Origin: Pontibacter korlensis
GTDB taxonomy: Bacteria > Bacteroidota > Bacteroidia > Cytophagales > Hymenobacteraceae
DNA length: 64,000 nucleotides
Direction: 5' to 3'
NCBI RefSeq assembly: GCF_000973725.1
Contig: NZ_CP009621.1
Span: forward strand, 2,501,001 to 2,565,000
The notes beneath the pieces are model-generated. The model was not told where the DNA came from. It saw nothing but the letters and a program-made list of their open reading frames with translations, and searched no databases. The stretch's first letter is position 1; the number at the start of each line of letters is the position of its first letter. A program made the position numbers and the translations under genes. Below are positions 1 through 9,396 of the stretch, one piece after another.

Positions 1-2
1 CC

Positions 3-3000
3 GATGCGACTGTTGTTACAGTTAATCCAACTCCGGAGGCCACTATTCGACCAAGTGGTCCTGTTACCTTCTGCGAGGGTGGAACCGTTACACTTGTTGC
101 CGTTAACGCTCCATCTAATGCTACCTTCCAATGGTTTAGAGGGACAACTCCAGTTGGTACCACACAGCAGATTACCGTTAGCCAAAGTGGCAATTACACA
201 GTACGCGTGACATCAGGGCCATGTAGTGCTACGTCGTCAGTAACTACGGTAACAGTTAATCCAACGCCTACACTGGTGATCACTAACCCTGAACCAGTAT
301 GTTCTCCTGCTACAGTAGATCTTACTGCTGCTGCCGTAACCAGCGGAAGCACTTCAGGCTTAACTTATACTTACTGGACCAATGCTGAAGCAACAACGGC
401 TTTAAGTAACCCATCAGCTGTTGCAACTAGTGGTACATACTACATTAAAGGTACAACTGCAGCAGGCTGTTTTGAGGTGAGACCAGTGCAGGTTACTGTA
501 AACTCTACACCAGCTACGCCTACTATATCGGGCATTACACCAAATGCTGTAATTTACACTGGTGAAAGGGTGAACGGAAGCTACACCAGAACACTTGTTG
601 GAAGTGATCCAGGTGCTGGTAACACGGGTACATTCTCTGGACCAGGCATAACAGGTGCGGGCGTATTTAACCCATGTAGTGTACTGTCGGCCGGGCAAAA
701 CTCCAGAGATATAGTCATCACGTATACTGTGAGCAACAGTACAACAGGGTGTAGTAGCTCAGTGAGTGTTCCTGTGACTGTAAGGCGCTCTACTTATACT
801 ATTGTACTTGAAACAAATCCCTTCCCTGTTTGTAAAGGACAGAATACTAACTATACGGCAAGGGTATTAAGAGATGCTGTTGTTACATATCCGGCGCCTG
901 AGAACATTAGAATTCAGCCTGTAAATGTGGTAAGCTTTGAAGAGGATGTTACTAGCCTTTTTGTTGTAGAGTCTAGAAAGAATCAAGGTAACTTCAATAG
1001 AGGTACAACCTTTAGTGATGCTAGTTTATCGGCAACAGACTACTACGAATCCAGAGCTACTCCTATAAGCGGAGCTTTACCAGCATGTGCTAGTACAACT
1101 CCAATATTCTCGAATAAAATTTACTTAGGTACGCCAGAGGTAACTGTGAGCCTTCAAAATCCAGGATCTATTTGCCCGGGTACTTCGGTAACGTTCACAG
1201 CTACGCAGGGTACTTTGCCTGGCACGCTTACATACCAGTGGACAGTAAACGGAGAGGCTGTGCCTAATGAGACGTCATCTACTTTCACCACGTCTACACT
1301 TCAAAATGGGGACCGAGTAGCTGTAAACTTTACAGCAGAAGGTAGTGGCTGCGGTGTTGCAACCTCTGGTAATGAGATTGTCATGGTTGTGGTAGAGACC
1401 CAAACAGTAACAGGAGGAAGCTATTGTGCAGGAACTACAGGAGCGCCAATCACTATTGGGTCGTCCCAGAGTGGTGTAAACTACCAGTTAGTACAGATTG
1501 CTAGCAATGGTACAGTAACAAGTATAGGTAACCCTGTTCCCGGAACGGGAAGTAGCCTAAGCTTTGGCAACCAGTTAGCAGGAACATATTCTGTCATTCC
1601 GATAGCTGCAAATCCAGGTGCTTGCTCTATGTTTAATCAAGTGACGAACAGCGAAACACCATTACCAACAGTATATGACATAACCAGCAGTGCTACCAGC
1701 TACTGTGCGGGATCGGGTGTTACAATAGGATTGAGCGGGTCTGAACCAAATACTACCTACAACTTATTCAGAACGGGAACTACTGATGCAGTTGGTGCTT
1801 ATACAACAACATCAACACAGAGTGGAGCATTTAGCTTCCCTGGTAGCTTTACGGCAGGCACCTATAGAGTTACTGCAGTAACTGTAGCTAATCAACCTGC
1901 CAGAGCAGCTTGTCCTAGAGATATGTCCGGCACTGTAACCATAGAGGAAATAATGCTGCCTCAACAGTACAGCATAACGGGAGGCGGTGATATCTGTGAG
2001 AATAACATTGTTGCTATGCCAGTGGGGCTGGCAAATTCACAGATTAATGTAAGTTATCAACTGAAGCGTGACGGAGTAAATGTTGGTAACCCTGTTACTG
2101 GTACCGGTGCGGCATTTGACTTTGGGACTTATACAGAGCCTGGTACTTATACAGTTGAAGCTGTTACCACAACTACACCAGCATGTCCAGTTACACTTAA
2201 TACAAGCACCGTAATTAGAAATGTTAGTGCCGAGGATGTTACTGGTGAAACTTTGAGAGTAACATGGATTGAGAATAATACGCAATGGAGAGTTGAGGCT
2301 GTAGATGAGCCTGAGCGCTTTACTTTTGGAGCCAATCCAATATATAGATGGTATCGCTCTACTGATGAAGGGATCACTTGGGCAGAGGTTCAGCCAACTT
2401 CATCTGATCCAAGCATCTACATCGAAAATGAACCTTCTACAGATCCTCTCATTAGAGCGGAGGTACGAACTACAGACGGTCGTTGCCTCAGGTTTATTAT
2501 TACTAATGAAAACTCAGTTCCTCTCCCAGTAGAACTGATGTACCTGAGAGCCTTCAAACAAGGTAACAATGTGCTGCTAGAATGGGCAACTGCTATGGAG
2601 GAGAACAATGCTGGCTTCGAGATACAAGTGTCAGAAGACGGTTTCAACTTTAGAAAGCTAGATTTTGTGCCTACCCAAAACGGCAACACAGTGCTGAAGC
2701 AAGTCTATAAGTATATCGACAAAGAGAACGGTAAGTATGGAACACGTTATTACCGTCTGAAACAGATCGATGTGAATGGCACCTTTGAGTACTTTGGACC
2801 AAGCGTGGTAATCTTTAGTGAAGTGGCAAGTCAAGTGAAAGCTTTCCCTAACCCGTTCACTACTGAGGTAACGCTTGACATTGCCGCAGCGCAAAATGGT
2901 AAGGTACAGGTAACGATGTATAGTGCTATTGGTCGCCAGGTGCTGGAGCGAAGCTTTACTGTGGAGAAAGGCTTCAACACTGAGGTACTAAACATTAATG

Positions 3001-3080
3001 ATGACTTACCACATGGTGTTTACTTCATCAAGGTACACTTAGACGGTAAGGTGCATCAACTAAAACTTCTGAAGCAATAA
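3..3080 (+). CDS. Multidomain T9SS-secreted surface protein, 5' partial
   Basis: The reading frame is open from the first complete codon of the window (position 3), so the start lies upstream; 1025 residues are visible. It contains several Ig/PKD-like beta-sandwich repeats of roughly 80-90 residues joined by linkers such as TVNPTP, followed by a fibronectin-like segment (EWATAMEENNAGFEIQVSED, about residues 860-880) and a type A T9SS sorting domain ending in GVYFIKVHLDGKVHQLKLLKQ-like sequence with the AFPNPF motif. Family knowledge says such tails direct export across the outer membrane by the type IX system and are cleaved by PorU. It is probably an adhesin or a large cell-surface protein; the ligand cannot be told. 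The next two genes are paralogous in the C-terminal part, but here the shared region is strongly diverged at DNA level. Confidence 0.88.
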   Translation, partial: DATVVTVNPTPEATIRPSGPVTFCEGGTVTLVAVNAPSNATFQWFRGTTPVGTTQQITVSQSGNYTVRVTSGPCSATSSVTTVTVNPTPTLVITNPEPVCSPATVDLTAAAVTSGSTSGLTYTYWTNAEATTALSNPSAVATSGTYYIKGTTAAGCFEVRPVQVTVNSTPATPTISGITPNAVIYTGERVNGSYTRTLVGSDPGAGNTGTFSGPGITGAGVFNPCSVLSAGQNSRDIVITYTVSNSTTGCSSSVSVPVTVRRSTYTIVLETNPFPVCKGQNTNYTARVLRDAVVTYPAPENIRIQPVNVVSFEEDVTSLFVVESRKNQGNFNRGTTFSDASLSATDYYESRATPISGALPACASTTPIFSNKIYLGTPEVTVSLQNPGSICPGTSVTFTATQGTLPGTLTYQWTVNGEAVPNETSSTFTTSTLQNGDRVAVNFTAEGSGCGVATSGNEIVMVVVETQTVTGGSYCAGTTGAPITIGSSQSGVNYQLVQIASNGTVTSIGNPVPGTGSSLSFGNQLAGTYSVIPIAANPGACSMFNQVTNSETPLPTVYDITSSATSYCAGSGVTIGLSGSEPNTTYNLFRTGTTDAVGAYTTTSTQSGAFSFPGSFTAGTYRVTAVTVANQPARAACPRDMSGTVTIEEIMLPQQYSITGGGDICENNIVAMPVGLANSQINVSYQLKRDGVNVGNPVTGTGAAFDFGTYTEPGTYTVEAVTTTTPACPVTLNTSTVIRNVSAEDVTGETLRVTWIENNTQWRVEAVDEPERFTFGANPIYRWYRSTDEGITWAEVQPTSSDPSIYIENEPSTDPLIRAEVRTTDGRCLRFIITNENSVPLPVELMYLRAFKQGNNVLLEWATAMEENNAGFEIQVSEDGFNFRKLDFVPTQNGNTVLKQVYKYIDKENGKYGTRYYRLKQIDVNGTFEYFGPSVVIFSEVASQVKAFPNPFTTEVTLDIAAAQNGKVQVTMYSAIGRQVLERSFTVEKGFNTEVLNINDDLPHGVYFIKVHLDGKVHQLKLLKQ

Positions 3081-3105
3081 AAGATCTTAATAGGGTTTAA
3101 AGCTG

Positions 3106-3140
3106 AAAGAGCCGGGTATTTTACCTGGCTCTTTTTTTTT
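3106..3140 (+). terminator. Rho-independent terminator of the first T9SS gene
   Basis: Two 12-nt arms (3106-3117 and 3123-3134) pair with one G-U wobble around a 5-nt loop, followed by a T run to 3140. It lies 25 bases after the stop codon. Confidence 0.9.
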
Positions 3141-3633
3141 ATTATTTTATAATAAAAAATTATACAATCCATATATGATATTTCTGTGTTGTAGTTTATC
3201 TAAGGTAAAATATAACTGACTGAAAAAGAAGCAGAAGTGATTATATAAAGTTTGGTTAAAAAATAACATATGTCTAAACATTTACAATTTTAAGTACAAT
3301 TTTTGTTTGGCAAAATTAAAATTATTTTATAGATATATATGGATGTTTGTTGAAGTGTATTAATATTGTGCTCGCGAATAGATTAATCTCATAATAAACT
3401 ATAAAAAAAATAGCTGAATATGCCTCGCCAGCCATGGGAGATCAGTGTAATAAAAGATTATAAGAAGTAGTTTCTGCCTATAGATATTCTTCTAAGGAAA
3501 ATTTTGGAACTTTTATAATACAAGTTAGCACGGCTGATACCGTGGGTGGATATCTATTGTCTTCAAAGTTATGTTGTGCAAGAATTAATCAGTAATGATC
3601 CAATACTTTCATAACCCTTTAAACCCATATTTT
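3141..3633 (+). other. AT-rich intergenic region with leader of the second T9SS gene
   Basis: This stretch has no credible gene and is clearly more AT-rich than the coding DNA. Near its end a segment (3527-3568) resembles one before the third T9SS gene (5294-5324), sharing AGCAC, a GTGGnTGG core, TATTG and CAAAG. CTTTAAACCC at 3617-3626 lies 7 nt before the chosen ATG. These shared pieces suggest the two paralogues inherited the same control region. I could not place a convincing TAnnTTTG promoter. Confidence 0.6.
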
Positions 3634-4893
3634 ATGAAAAGAATTTTTACTCTATTACCAAAATGCTTTCTAGCAATTAGTATGATACTAATGGTTGGTA
3701 CCATTAAGGGGCATGCACAGAACAATTTTACAATAACATTAGATAAGACATGTGCTTTGAAAAACCAAGGTTTGACATTATCTATCACTGGCGACGGATT
3801 TGCAAATGGTAATAAGCATACACAGTTGGAGGCATATACATCAGAGACAGCAACAACACCGCTAACTACTATTTTCACGCAATCTACAGGTAATGCAAGA
3901 GTAATTACTGCCACAATTCTAGAAGATTCTCCAATAGTTGAAGAAGCAAGAACAGTTTATCTTCGCGTCAGGAACAACAAAAGTAAGGATTTATCTAGCC
4001 CAGTTCCATTTAGAGTTAGAGATACAGCAATTGTACCTAATGGTGAAATCACCTCTTCATCTAACACTGTAGAGATCGGAAAGCCTATATTTTTTACTGT
4101 TACTTCTGATATTATTAATAATAATGATACAGACATAAGTACCATTGAGTGGTACATTGTGAAAATGGAGGGTACAAACGAGGTGAGGGAACTTGTGCAA
4201 ACAGGGGGAACAGAGTATAGAATGACTCCAACCACTAATGATCCTTTTGAAATTGAATCTAAAGTGACTCCAAATTCAAGCGTATGTTACACCGAATCTC
4301 CAAAGGTTTATTCTACACATCAGATGACACCTATGCCAGTCGAGATTATTTACTTCAGTGCGGCCAAGCAGGGCAAGGACGTGTTGCTGGCCTGGGCGAC
4401 GGCGATGGAGAAGGACAACACGGGCTTCGAGGTGCAGGTGTCGGAGGACGGGCTGAGCTTCAGGAGGCTGGGTTTCGTGGGCACGCAGAACGGCAACACG
4501 GTGCTTCGCCAGGAGTACCGGTACACCGACCGGGAGAACGGCAAGCACGGCACGCGCTATTACCGCCTCAAGCAGGTGGACACCGACGGGGGCTTCGAGT
4601 ACTTCACCACCAAGGCCGTTAGCTTCGGGCAGGTGAGCGGCTACAGCCTCAAGGCATACCCTAACCCGTTCGAGAGCGAAGTGAGCCTGGAACTGCAGGC
4701 AGATCAGCCAGGCAGATTAAATGTACAGGTACTGGATGCGATGGGTAAGGTAGTGTATACGAAGCAGTATGCTGTTGAACAAGGTTTATCTCTGGAGCAA
4801 ATAACATTAGGGCAGTCGCTGCCTAAAGGAATCTATTTCGTGCGCACCGAAATGAACGGCACTGCCAGCAATTTCAAGCTCTTAAAGAAATAG
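3634..4893 (+). CDS. T9SS-secreted protein with IPT/TIG-like N-terminal domain
   Basis: The protein has 419 residues from the ATG at 3634. I chose this over an upstream ATG at 3595 because it begins directly with a signal peptide (MKRIFTLLPK, hydrophobic core, cleavage after GHAQ near residue 29). The mature N-terminus holds an all-beta domain with a LSITGDGFANG motif similar to IPT/TIG-type folds and is homologous to the start of the next gene. A fibronectin-like segment and a T9SS type A sorting domain (AYPNPFESEV, final FKLLKK) follow. Residues encoded by 4342-4684 are identical to those of the next gene, in GC-rich codons unlike the rest. It is probably a surface-exposed or secreted protein; the function is unknown. 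Confidence 0.87.
   Translation: MKRIFTLLPKCFLAISMILMVGTIKGHAQNNFTITLDKTCALKNQGLTLSITGDGFANGNKHTQLEAYTSETATTPLTTIFTQSTGNARVITATILEDSPIVEEARTVYLRVRNNKSKDLSSPVPFRVRDTAIVPNGEITSSSNTVEIGKPIFFTVTSDIINNNDTDISTIEWYIVKMEGTNEVRELVQTGGTEYRMTPTTNDPFEIESKVTPNSSVCYTESPKVYSTHQMTPMPVEIIYFSAAKQGKDVLLAWATAMEKDNTGFEVQVSEDGLSFRRLGFVGTQNGNTVLRQEYRYTDRENGKHGTRYYRLKQVDTDGGFEYFTTKAVSFGQVSGYSLKAYPNPFESEVSLELQADQPGRLNVQVLDAMGKVVYTKQYAVEQGLSLEQITLGQSLPKGIYFVRTEMNGTASNFKLLKK
4342..4684 (+). repeat. 343-bp near-identical T9SS cassette, copy A
   Basis: By eye this block matches 6423-6765 with the same length and only six mismatches, all at synonymous third positions. A sampled stretch is about 65% GC, against about 38% in the line just upstream. 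It encodes the fibronectin-like segment and the first part of the T9SS sorting domain. The flanking coding DNA has diverged between the two genes. Confidence 0.95.
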
Positions 4894-4914
4894 AGTAATA
4901 GGGTTTAAAGATAA

Positions 4915-4941
4915 AGAGCCGGGCAGTTTGTCCGGCTTTTT
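4915..4941 (+). terminator. Terminator of the second T9SS gene
   Basis: AGCCGGGCA (4917-4925) pairs with TGTCCGGCT (4929-4937) around a 3-nt loop with one G-U wobble, followed by four further T. The DNA from TAATAGGGTTTAAAG to the stem is nearly the same as the 3' flank of the first gene (from about 3089). Confidence 0.8.
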
Positions 4942-5390
4942 GCATTTATAGCCGACTGTAAAAACTTGAGGGTAGCAGGCCACCATAAGTGGAGGAGCAC
5001 ACATAGTTTAAACAAGGGCTAAGTAACGAAGTCTAAATGTGTTGGAAGTAAAATCAATTGCTAGTTTATAATATAAACTTTAAATAGTTAAAATTAGAAC
5101 ATATATATATTCGTATACTGTAGAAGATATATCTGCTGGTAATACTATTGTTTAAATCTTTTTAAAGGTATACAACTATGAAATACAAGCCTTTATATAC
5201 ATATCCTTTAAGGGTGTAGACAGAATACCTCTATATCTGATCTTTAGCCTCTTTTTGTAATCAGGTAATATTTCAATTCAAAATTCTGCAGTAAGCACTG
5301 TGGATGGCTTTGTATTGCCCAAAGAATTCGATGCTCCCTCAGGTCATCAGCTCATCTAATATCTCCAACTCTTTAAACCCTTATTAAGTT
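4942..5390 (+). other. AT-rich intergenic region with leader of the third T9SS gene
   Basis: No gene is visible. It contains CTTTAAACCC at 5371-5380, 10 nt before the ATG, and the 5294-5324 segment that resembles the leader of the preceding paralogue. I saw no clear promoter box. Confidence 0.6.
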
Positions 5391-6974
5391 ATGAAGACAG
5401 TAATCAAAAAGTTTACAGTTAAAGTCTCTCGAGTAGTTCCTGTGGTAGGCGGAGTAGCATTCTTCTTGCTGCTCGTATCAATGCTTCTACCATTAGTGGT
5501 TTCCGCACAAACTATAGACCCAGATGGTTTAGAACCTAATTGTGCAACTGTTAACCAAGGATTTCAGCTTACCATCAAAGGTGATGGTTTTAAAGTAGGC
5601 ACTGATGATGTACAGGTAGAGGCTCTGCTATCTGATGGCACCTCTCTTGCAACGTTCACCACTACAGCTGTTGATGTTAATACCATAGTAGTAGATGTAC
5701 CTGCTAACTCAGCTATGATAGGCGCTGCTAGAAGTATAGGTATAGTTGTAAAGAACCGTAATGGGGAGGGTGCTAGCTCACAATATAAAAATGTGTCGAA
5801 CCAGGTAGCCTTTATAGTATATGAGCCTGTAGGCACAGTGGGAGCGATAAGTGGCCCTACCTCTGTTTGTCAGGGAGAACAAGCTGTTTATTCAGTAGAA
5901 GCGGTGCATGGAGCAACATCTTATACTTGGGCCCTACCTACAGGTGCAACTATAGAAGGAGCCTCTACAAGTAACACAATCACGGTGAACTACGGGGACA
6001 ACAGCACCTCAGGGCAAGTTACAGTGTGGGCAAATAATGGATGTGGCGTACAAAGCGAACCAGTAAACCTGGATGTGCATGTTAAAAAAACTGTAACACT
6101 AACAGGAGGCAGTATAGCAGTGGACACAGATCATCCAGAGAATGAGGTGGAAGTAGGTGAACCTGCTACCTTTACAGCATCATCCGAGATCATACAGCTA
6201 AATGATGTTGGGTCATACAGGTGGTATTCCACGGAAGATGGTGTTTCATGGAGCCCTCTGCCTAACTCTAACACGCAATCATACACTGTAGCCTCAGTCC
6301 CGTCTGATCTGTTTGCCATGAAAGTTGAAATCACACCACGCTCGGTAAACGCCTGCTACACTAACCTGCCTAGAACTGGCTATCTTACCATAGAGTCAGA
6401 GCCTGTCACTCCTCTACCTGTGGAGATTATTTACTTTAGTGCAGCCAAGCAGGGCAAGGACGTGTTGCTGGCCTGGGCGACGGCGATGGAGAAGGACAAC
6501 ACGGGCTTCGAGGTGCAGGTGTCGGAGGACGGGCTGAGCTTCAGGAGGCTGGGTTTTGTGGGCACGCAGAACGGCAACACGGTGCTTCGCCAGGAGTACC
6601 GGTACACCGACCGGGAGAACGGCAAGCACGGCACGCGCTACTACCGCCTCAAGCAGGTGGACACCGACGGGGGCTTCGAGTACTTCACCACCAAGGCCGT
6701 GAGCTTCGGGCAGGTGAGCGGCTACAGCCTCAAGGCATATCCTAACCCGTTCGAGAGCGAAGTGAATTTCTCAATAACCGCAGAACAGCCGGGGCAATTG
6801 CATGTGCAGGTATTTGACATGCTCGGGAAGCCAATAAAGGCTACTTCCTATGATATAGCTATGGGAAGCTCTGAAAAGAACATCACTTTAGCAGCGGCCT
6901 TACCTACAGGCATGTATCTTGTTAAAACGAACATGAATGGCAATATTAAGAGCTTTAAACTGCTGAAGAAGTAG
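5391..6974 (+). CDS. T9SS-secreted protein with IPT-like and PKD-like domains
   Basis: The protein has 527 residues. The signal peptide is unusually long: a basic stretch of about 14 residues, then a hydrophobic core ending at VVSAQ (residue 40). Residues about 45-145 are an IPT/TIG-like domain homologous to that of the gene upstream (TIKGDGFKVG). About 150-230 is a PKD-like domain (SGPTSVCQGEQAVYSV). A further all-beta segment leads to the shared fibronectin-like cassette and a T9SS type A sorting domain with AYPNPF and a final FKLLKK. It is expected to be exported by the type IX system and attached to or released from the surface. The part after the cassette differs from its paralogue, so the two differ in their last 70 residues as well as in the N-terminal domains. 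Confidence 0.88.
   Translation: MKTVIKKFTVKVSRVVPVVGGVAFFLLLVSMLLPLVVSAQTIDPDGLEPNCATVNQGFQLTIKGDGFKVGTDDVQVEALLSDGTSLATFTTTAVDVNTIVVDVPANSAMIGAARSIGIVVKNRNGEGASSQYKNVSNQVAFIVYEPVGTVGAISGPTSVCQGEQAVYSVEAVHGATSYTWALPTGATIEGASTSNTITVNYGDNSTSGQVTVWANNGCGVQSEPVNLDVHVKKTVTLTGGSIAVDTDHPENEVEVGEPATFTASSEIIQLNDVGSYRWYSTEDGVSWSPLPNSNTQSYTVASVPSDLFAMKVEITPRSVNACYTNLPRTGYLTIESEPVTPLPVEIIYFSAAKQGKDVLLAWATAMEKDNTGFEVQVSEDGLSFRRLGFVGTQNGNTVLRQEYRYTDRENGKHGTRYYRLKQVDTDGGFEYFTTKAVSFGQVSGYSLKAYPNPFESEVNFSITAEQPGQLHVQVFDMLGKPIKATSYDIAMGSSEKNITLAAALPTGMYLVKTNMNGNIKSFKLLKK
6423..6765 (+). repeat. 343-bp near-identical T9SS cassette, copy B
   Basis: This is the second copy of the block at 4342-4684, in the same reading frame and orientation. 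All six differences seen (for example TTC/TTT, GCG/GCA, GTT/GTG) leave the protein unchanged. Confidence 0.95.
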
Positions 6975-6990
6975 TATAGAGAGGCTCTAT

Positions 6991-7031
6991 AAAGCACAAG
7001 AGCCAGGCGTTAAACCTGGCTCTTGTGCTTT
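6991..7031. terminator. Bidirectional terminator between convergent genes
   Basis: A perfect 17-bp stem (6991-7007 with 7015-7031) has a 7-nt loop. AAA at one end and TTT at the other let it serve both the T9SS gene on the plus strand and the hydrolase gene on the minus strand. Confidence 0.9.
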
Positions 7032-7045
7032 GGAATAGTATATGC

Positions 7046-8935
7046 CTACAGCACCTTTACCTTTAAACTAGTAGGTTGTTGCGGCGAGTGATATACTTTA
7101 TGCGTGGCCTTGATAAAATCCTCTTCGTTGGCTTCGAAGATATTGTCCACGTATTTTTGCGGGTTGCGGTCTACAAGCGGGAACCAAGTACTCTGAATCT
7201 GTACCATAACGCGGTGTCCTTTCTTAAAGGTATACAGCACATCCTGCAGCTCCACATTTACCGGCGTCACCTCGTTTGGTGTAAACGGTTCCGGTTTTTC
7301 GAAGCTGTTACGGAAACGGCCACGGAAAACCTCGCTGCGCACCATGGCCTGATAGCCACCCATTGGCTTGTTTGGCTGGTGCGGATTTGCCTGTGCTGTG
7401 TCCGGATACACATCGATAAGCTTTACTACCCAATCGGCATCAGAGCCGGTAGTGGCAACCTTCAGCTGAGCTAGAATTTCGCCTGCTAAAGTTAAATCCT
7501 CCGTCAGTACATCAGTTTGAAAGGTAAGCACATCCGGACGACGGCTGGCAAAACGCTGGTCATCGGTCATGTATTCACGTGTCATGCCTGTGGCAACGGC
7601 TTCTGTGAAAGGTACCGGTTTGGCAGGGTCAGAAATATACTCGCTAGCTTCTGCCTCGCCTGCCTTTGGAGCCTCAAAGCTTAGTTTACCATTTGCATGC
7701 AAGTACAGGTTTCGCTCCTTTGCCTGTTTCGGTGGCCATACTTCAAACTCACGCCAGGTGTTGTTCCCACCTTCAAACATGATGGCCTCAGGTAACTTTA
7801 CCGGCTGCTTTGCCTCGTTTTTGAGGTAGTGGTTAAAGAATCTGGCTTCTACCTCTTGTTGATACCAGGCAGAGTTGTTCTGCCCAAAGTATACATTGCC
7901 AATGTTAGAGCCATCTGTGCGAATCCAACCTCCATGCACCCATGGTCCCATCACTAGCATGTTGGTTAACTTGGGATTGTTTTTCTCGATGGTCTGGTAG
8001 ATCTTGAGCGGTCCGTAAAGGTCCTCAGCATCGTACCAGCCGCCGACAGTCATCACGGCAGGGCCTTTTATGTTTTTCAGGTGAGGAAGCAAATTACGCT
8101 TCTGCCAAAATTCATCGTAGTTCGGATGAGCTGCCATCTCATTCCAGAAGGCAACATTGTTCTTCAGGTACTTTTCATTAGCGTTTTTGAGCGGTCCCAT
8201 CCGCATGAAGAATTCATAGCCATCCGGGGTGCCATGGTCGAAGCGTGGGTTACGCTCTGTAGTTGGTTCCGGGCGCGGCAAACCAAAGCTGGCCAAAAAG
8301 TTGAAGGCGTGTGGTAGGAAAAAAGCTCCGTTGTGGTGGAAATCATCCCAGAACCAGTCGGCGATTGGTGCCTGCGGCGACACGGCTTTGAGGGCAGGGT
8401 GATTGCTCATGAGACCGGCGGCAGCGTAAAAGCCAGGGTAGGAGATACCCCATTGGCCCACGCGGCCGTTGTCGTTGTCGAGTTTCTTTACCAGCCAGTC
8501 CACTGTGTCATAGGTATCGGTGCTCTCGTCAAAATCTTTCTTGCCCTTCTTTTTGGCCAGGTGCGGCGTCATGTTTACAAAATCTCCCTCTGACATGTAG
8601 GTGCCGCGCACATCCTGGTACACAAAAATATAGCCTTCACGCAGCAGGGTAGGGTTTGGTCCTAGGCTGATTTTGTAGCCTTCGCCATACGGGCCAACCG
8701 AGTAAGGAGTACGGTTCATCAGTATTGGATACTTTTTGCTCTTATCCTTTGGCGAGTATACCACCGTGAAGAGCTTTTTGCCATCGCGCATTGGAATCTG
8801 GTACTCCGCTTTCTCATAGTGCTGGCGGATATAGAGCGAATCTTGATTTACCTGCTGGGCTATACTTTGGGAGGCGTACAGGCAAAATGCCAGCAGCAGC
8901 ATAAGTGGCCGGAGCAGGTTTTTTATTCGGGTCAT
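7046..8935 (-). CDS. CocE/NonD family hydrolase (peptidase S15 type)
   Basis: The protein has 629 residues with a signal peptide (cleavage after SIAQ, about residue 27), so it acts outside the cytoplasmic membrane. The alpha/beta-hydrolase catalytic triad is readable: Ser165 in GISYPG, Asp302 in GGWYDAED and His334 in GPWVHGG. The C-terminal third fits the jelly-roll domain of X-Pro dipeptidyl-peptidase and cocaine-esterase-like enzymes (EYISDPAKPVPF onward). Length and layout match the family. These enzymes cleave acyl or peptide bonds, and several relatives act on glutaryl-7-ACA or alpha-amino acid esters; the true substrate cannot be read from sequence. It stands alone and converges on the T9SS cluster. 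Confidence 0.88.
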   Translation of the reverse strand: MTRIKNLLRPLMLLLAFCLYASQSIAQQVNQDSLYIRQHYEKAEYQIPMRDGKKLFTVVYSPKDKSKKYPILMNRTPYSVGPYGEGYKISLGPNPTLLREGYIFVYQDVRGTYMSEGDFVNMTPHLAKKKGKKDFDESTDTYDTVDWLVKKLDNDNGRVGQWGISYPGFYAAAGLMSNHPALKAVSPQAPIADWFWDDFHHNGAFFLPHAFNFLASFGLPRPEPTTERNPRFDHGTPDGYEFFMRMGPLKNANEKYLKNNVAFWNEMAAHPNYDEFWQKRNLLPHLKNIKGPAVMTVGGWYDAEDLYGPLKIYQTIEKNNPKLTNMLVMGPWVHGGWIRTDGSNIGNVYFGQNNSAWYQQEVEARFFNHYLKNEAKQPVKLPEAIMFEGGNNTWREFEVWPPKQAKERNLYLHANGKLSFEAPKAGEAEASEYISDPAKPVPFTEAVATGMTREYMTDDQRFASRRPDVLTFQTDVLTEDLTLAGEILAQLKVATTGSDADWVVKLIDVYPDTAQANPHQPNKPMGGYQAMVRSEVFRGRFRNSFEKPEPFTPNEVTPVNVELQDVLYTFKKGHRVMVQIQSTWFPLVDRNPQKYVDNIFEANEEDFIKATHKVYHSPQQPTSLKVKVL

Positions 8936-9123
8936 AGGTTAGGTTTGATAGTGGTAGTTAAAGTTCAACTCCTGAAGATAAGCAATCTATACTATAAAGA
9001 GGAAGTTCGTAGCAGCAAGTATAATCTCAACTATATACCAGAAATTGTATTATAGTATATATCTAATGTTTGTATACAGATCTCATTATATTTAAGGATA
9101 TTATAACTATAAGCATGTATTCT

Positions 9124-9378
9124 ATGAAAACAAAAAGTATCCTTCCTAACCTCATTTTAGGCGTTTTTGCAGTTGCCGTACTGACCTTTATTTATTTTGT
9201 CGGTAAGGACTTCGGTCATTTTCTGGCAGGGCTCAGGGGAGAGCCTGAAATGTCGGCTTCTGATGTTGTTTTTAATATTGGCTACAGCCTCGGCTACATT
9301 GCTATCCCTGTAGTCACGCTTCTGCTGCTGTACATGGCTTACCGTTTTTCCAGAAAGGGAAAGAAGAAGCGCGCTTAA
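9124..9378 (+). CDS. Small two-helix membrane protein
   Basis: The protein has 84 residues from the ATG at 9124 (MKTKSILPNL); an in-frame ATG at 9115 is also possible. Two hydrophobic segments are visible (about residues 8-30 and 53-75), separated by a short loop with FGHFLAGLRGEPE, and the end is strongly basic (RKGKKKRA), suggesting a cytoplasmic C-terminus. I recognise no family. It heads a group of very small membrane-protein genes around the IS110 remnant. Confidence 0.65.
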   Translation: MKTKSILPNLILGVFAVAVLTFIYFVGKDFGHFLAGLRGEPEMSASDVVFNIGYSLGYIAIPVVTLLLLYMAYRFSRKGKKKRA

Positions 9379-9396
9379 TCCTGATCATACAACCAT

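Noticed and set aside
1..3080. Direct repeats in the first T9SS gene considered as a CRISPR array
   Set aside because: The repeated pieces (such as TVNPTP linkers) are diverged protein repeats in one continuous frame, with no identical repeats or regular spacers.
4284..4622. 112-codon overlapping frame in the GC-rich cassette, with minus-strand frames in both copies
   Set aside because: GC-rich DNA produces long chance frames. The main frame codes for a T9SS domain with synonymous changes only, so it is the selected one.
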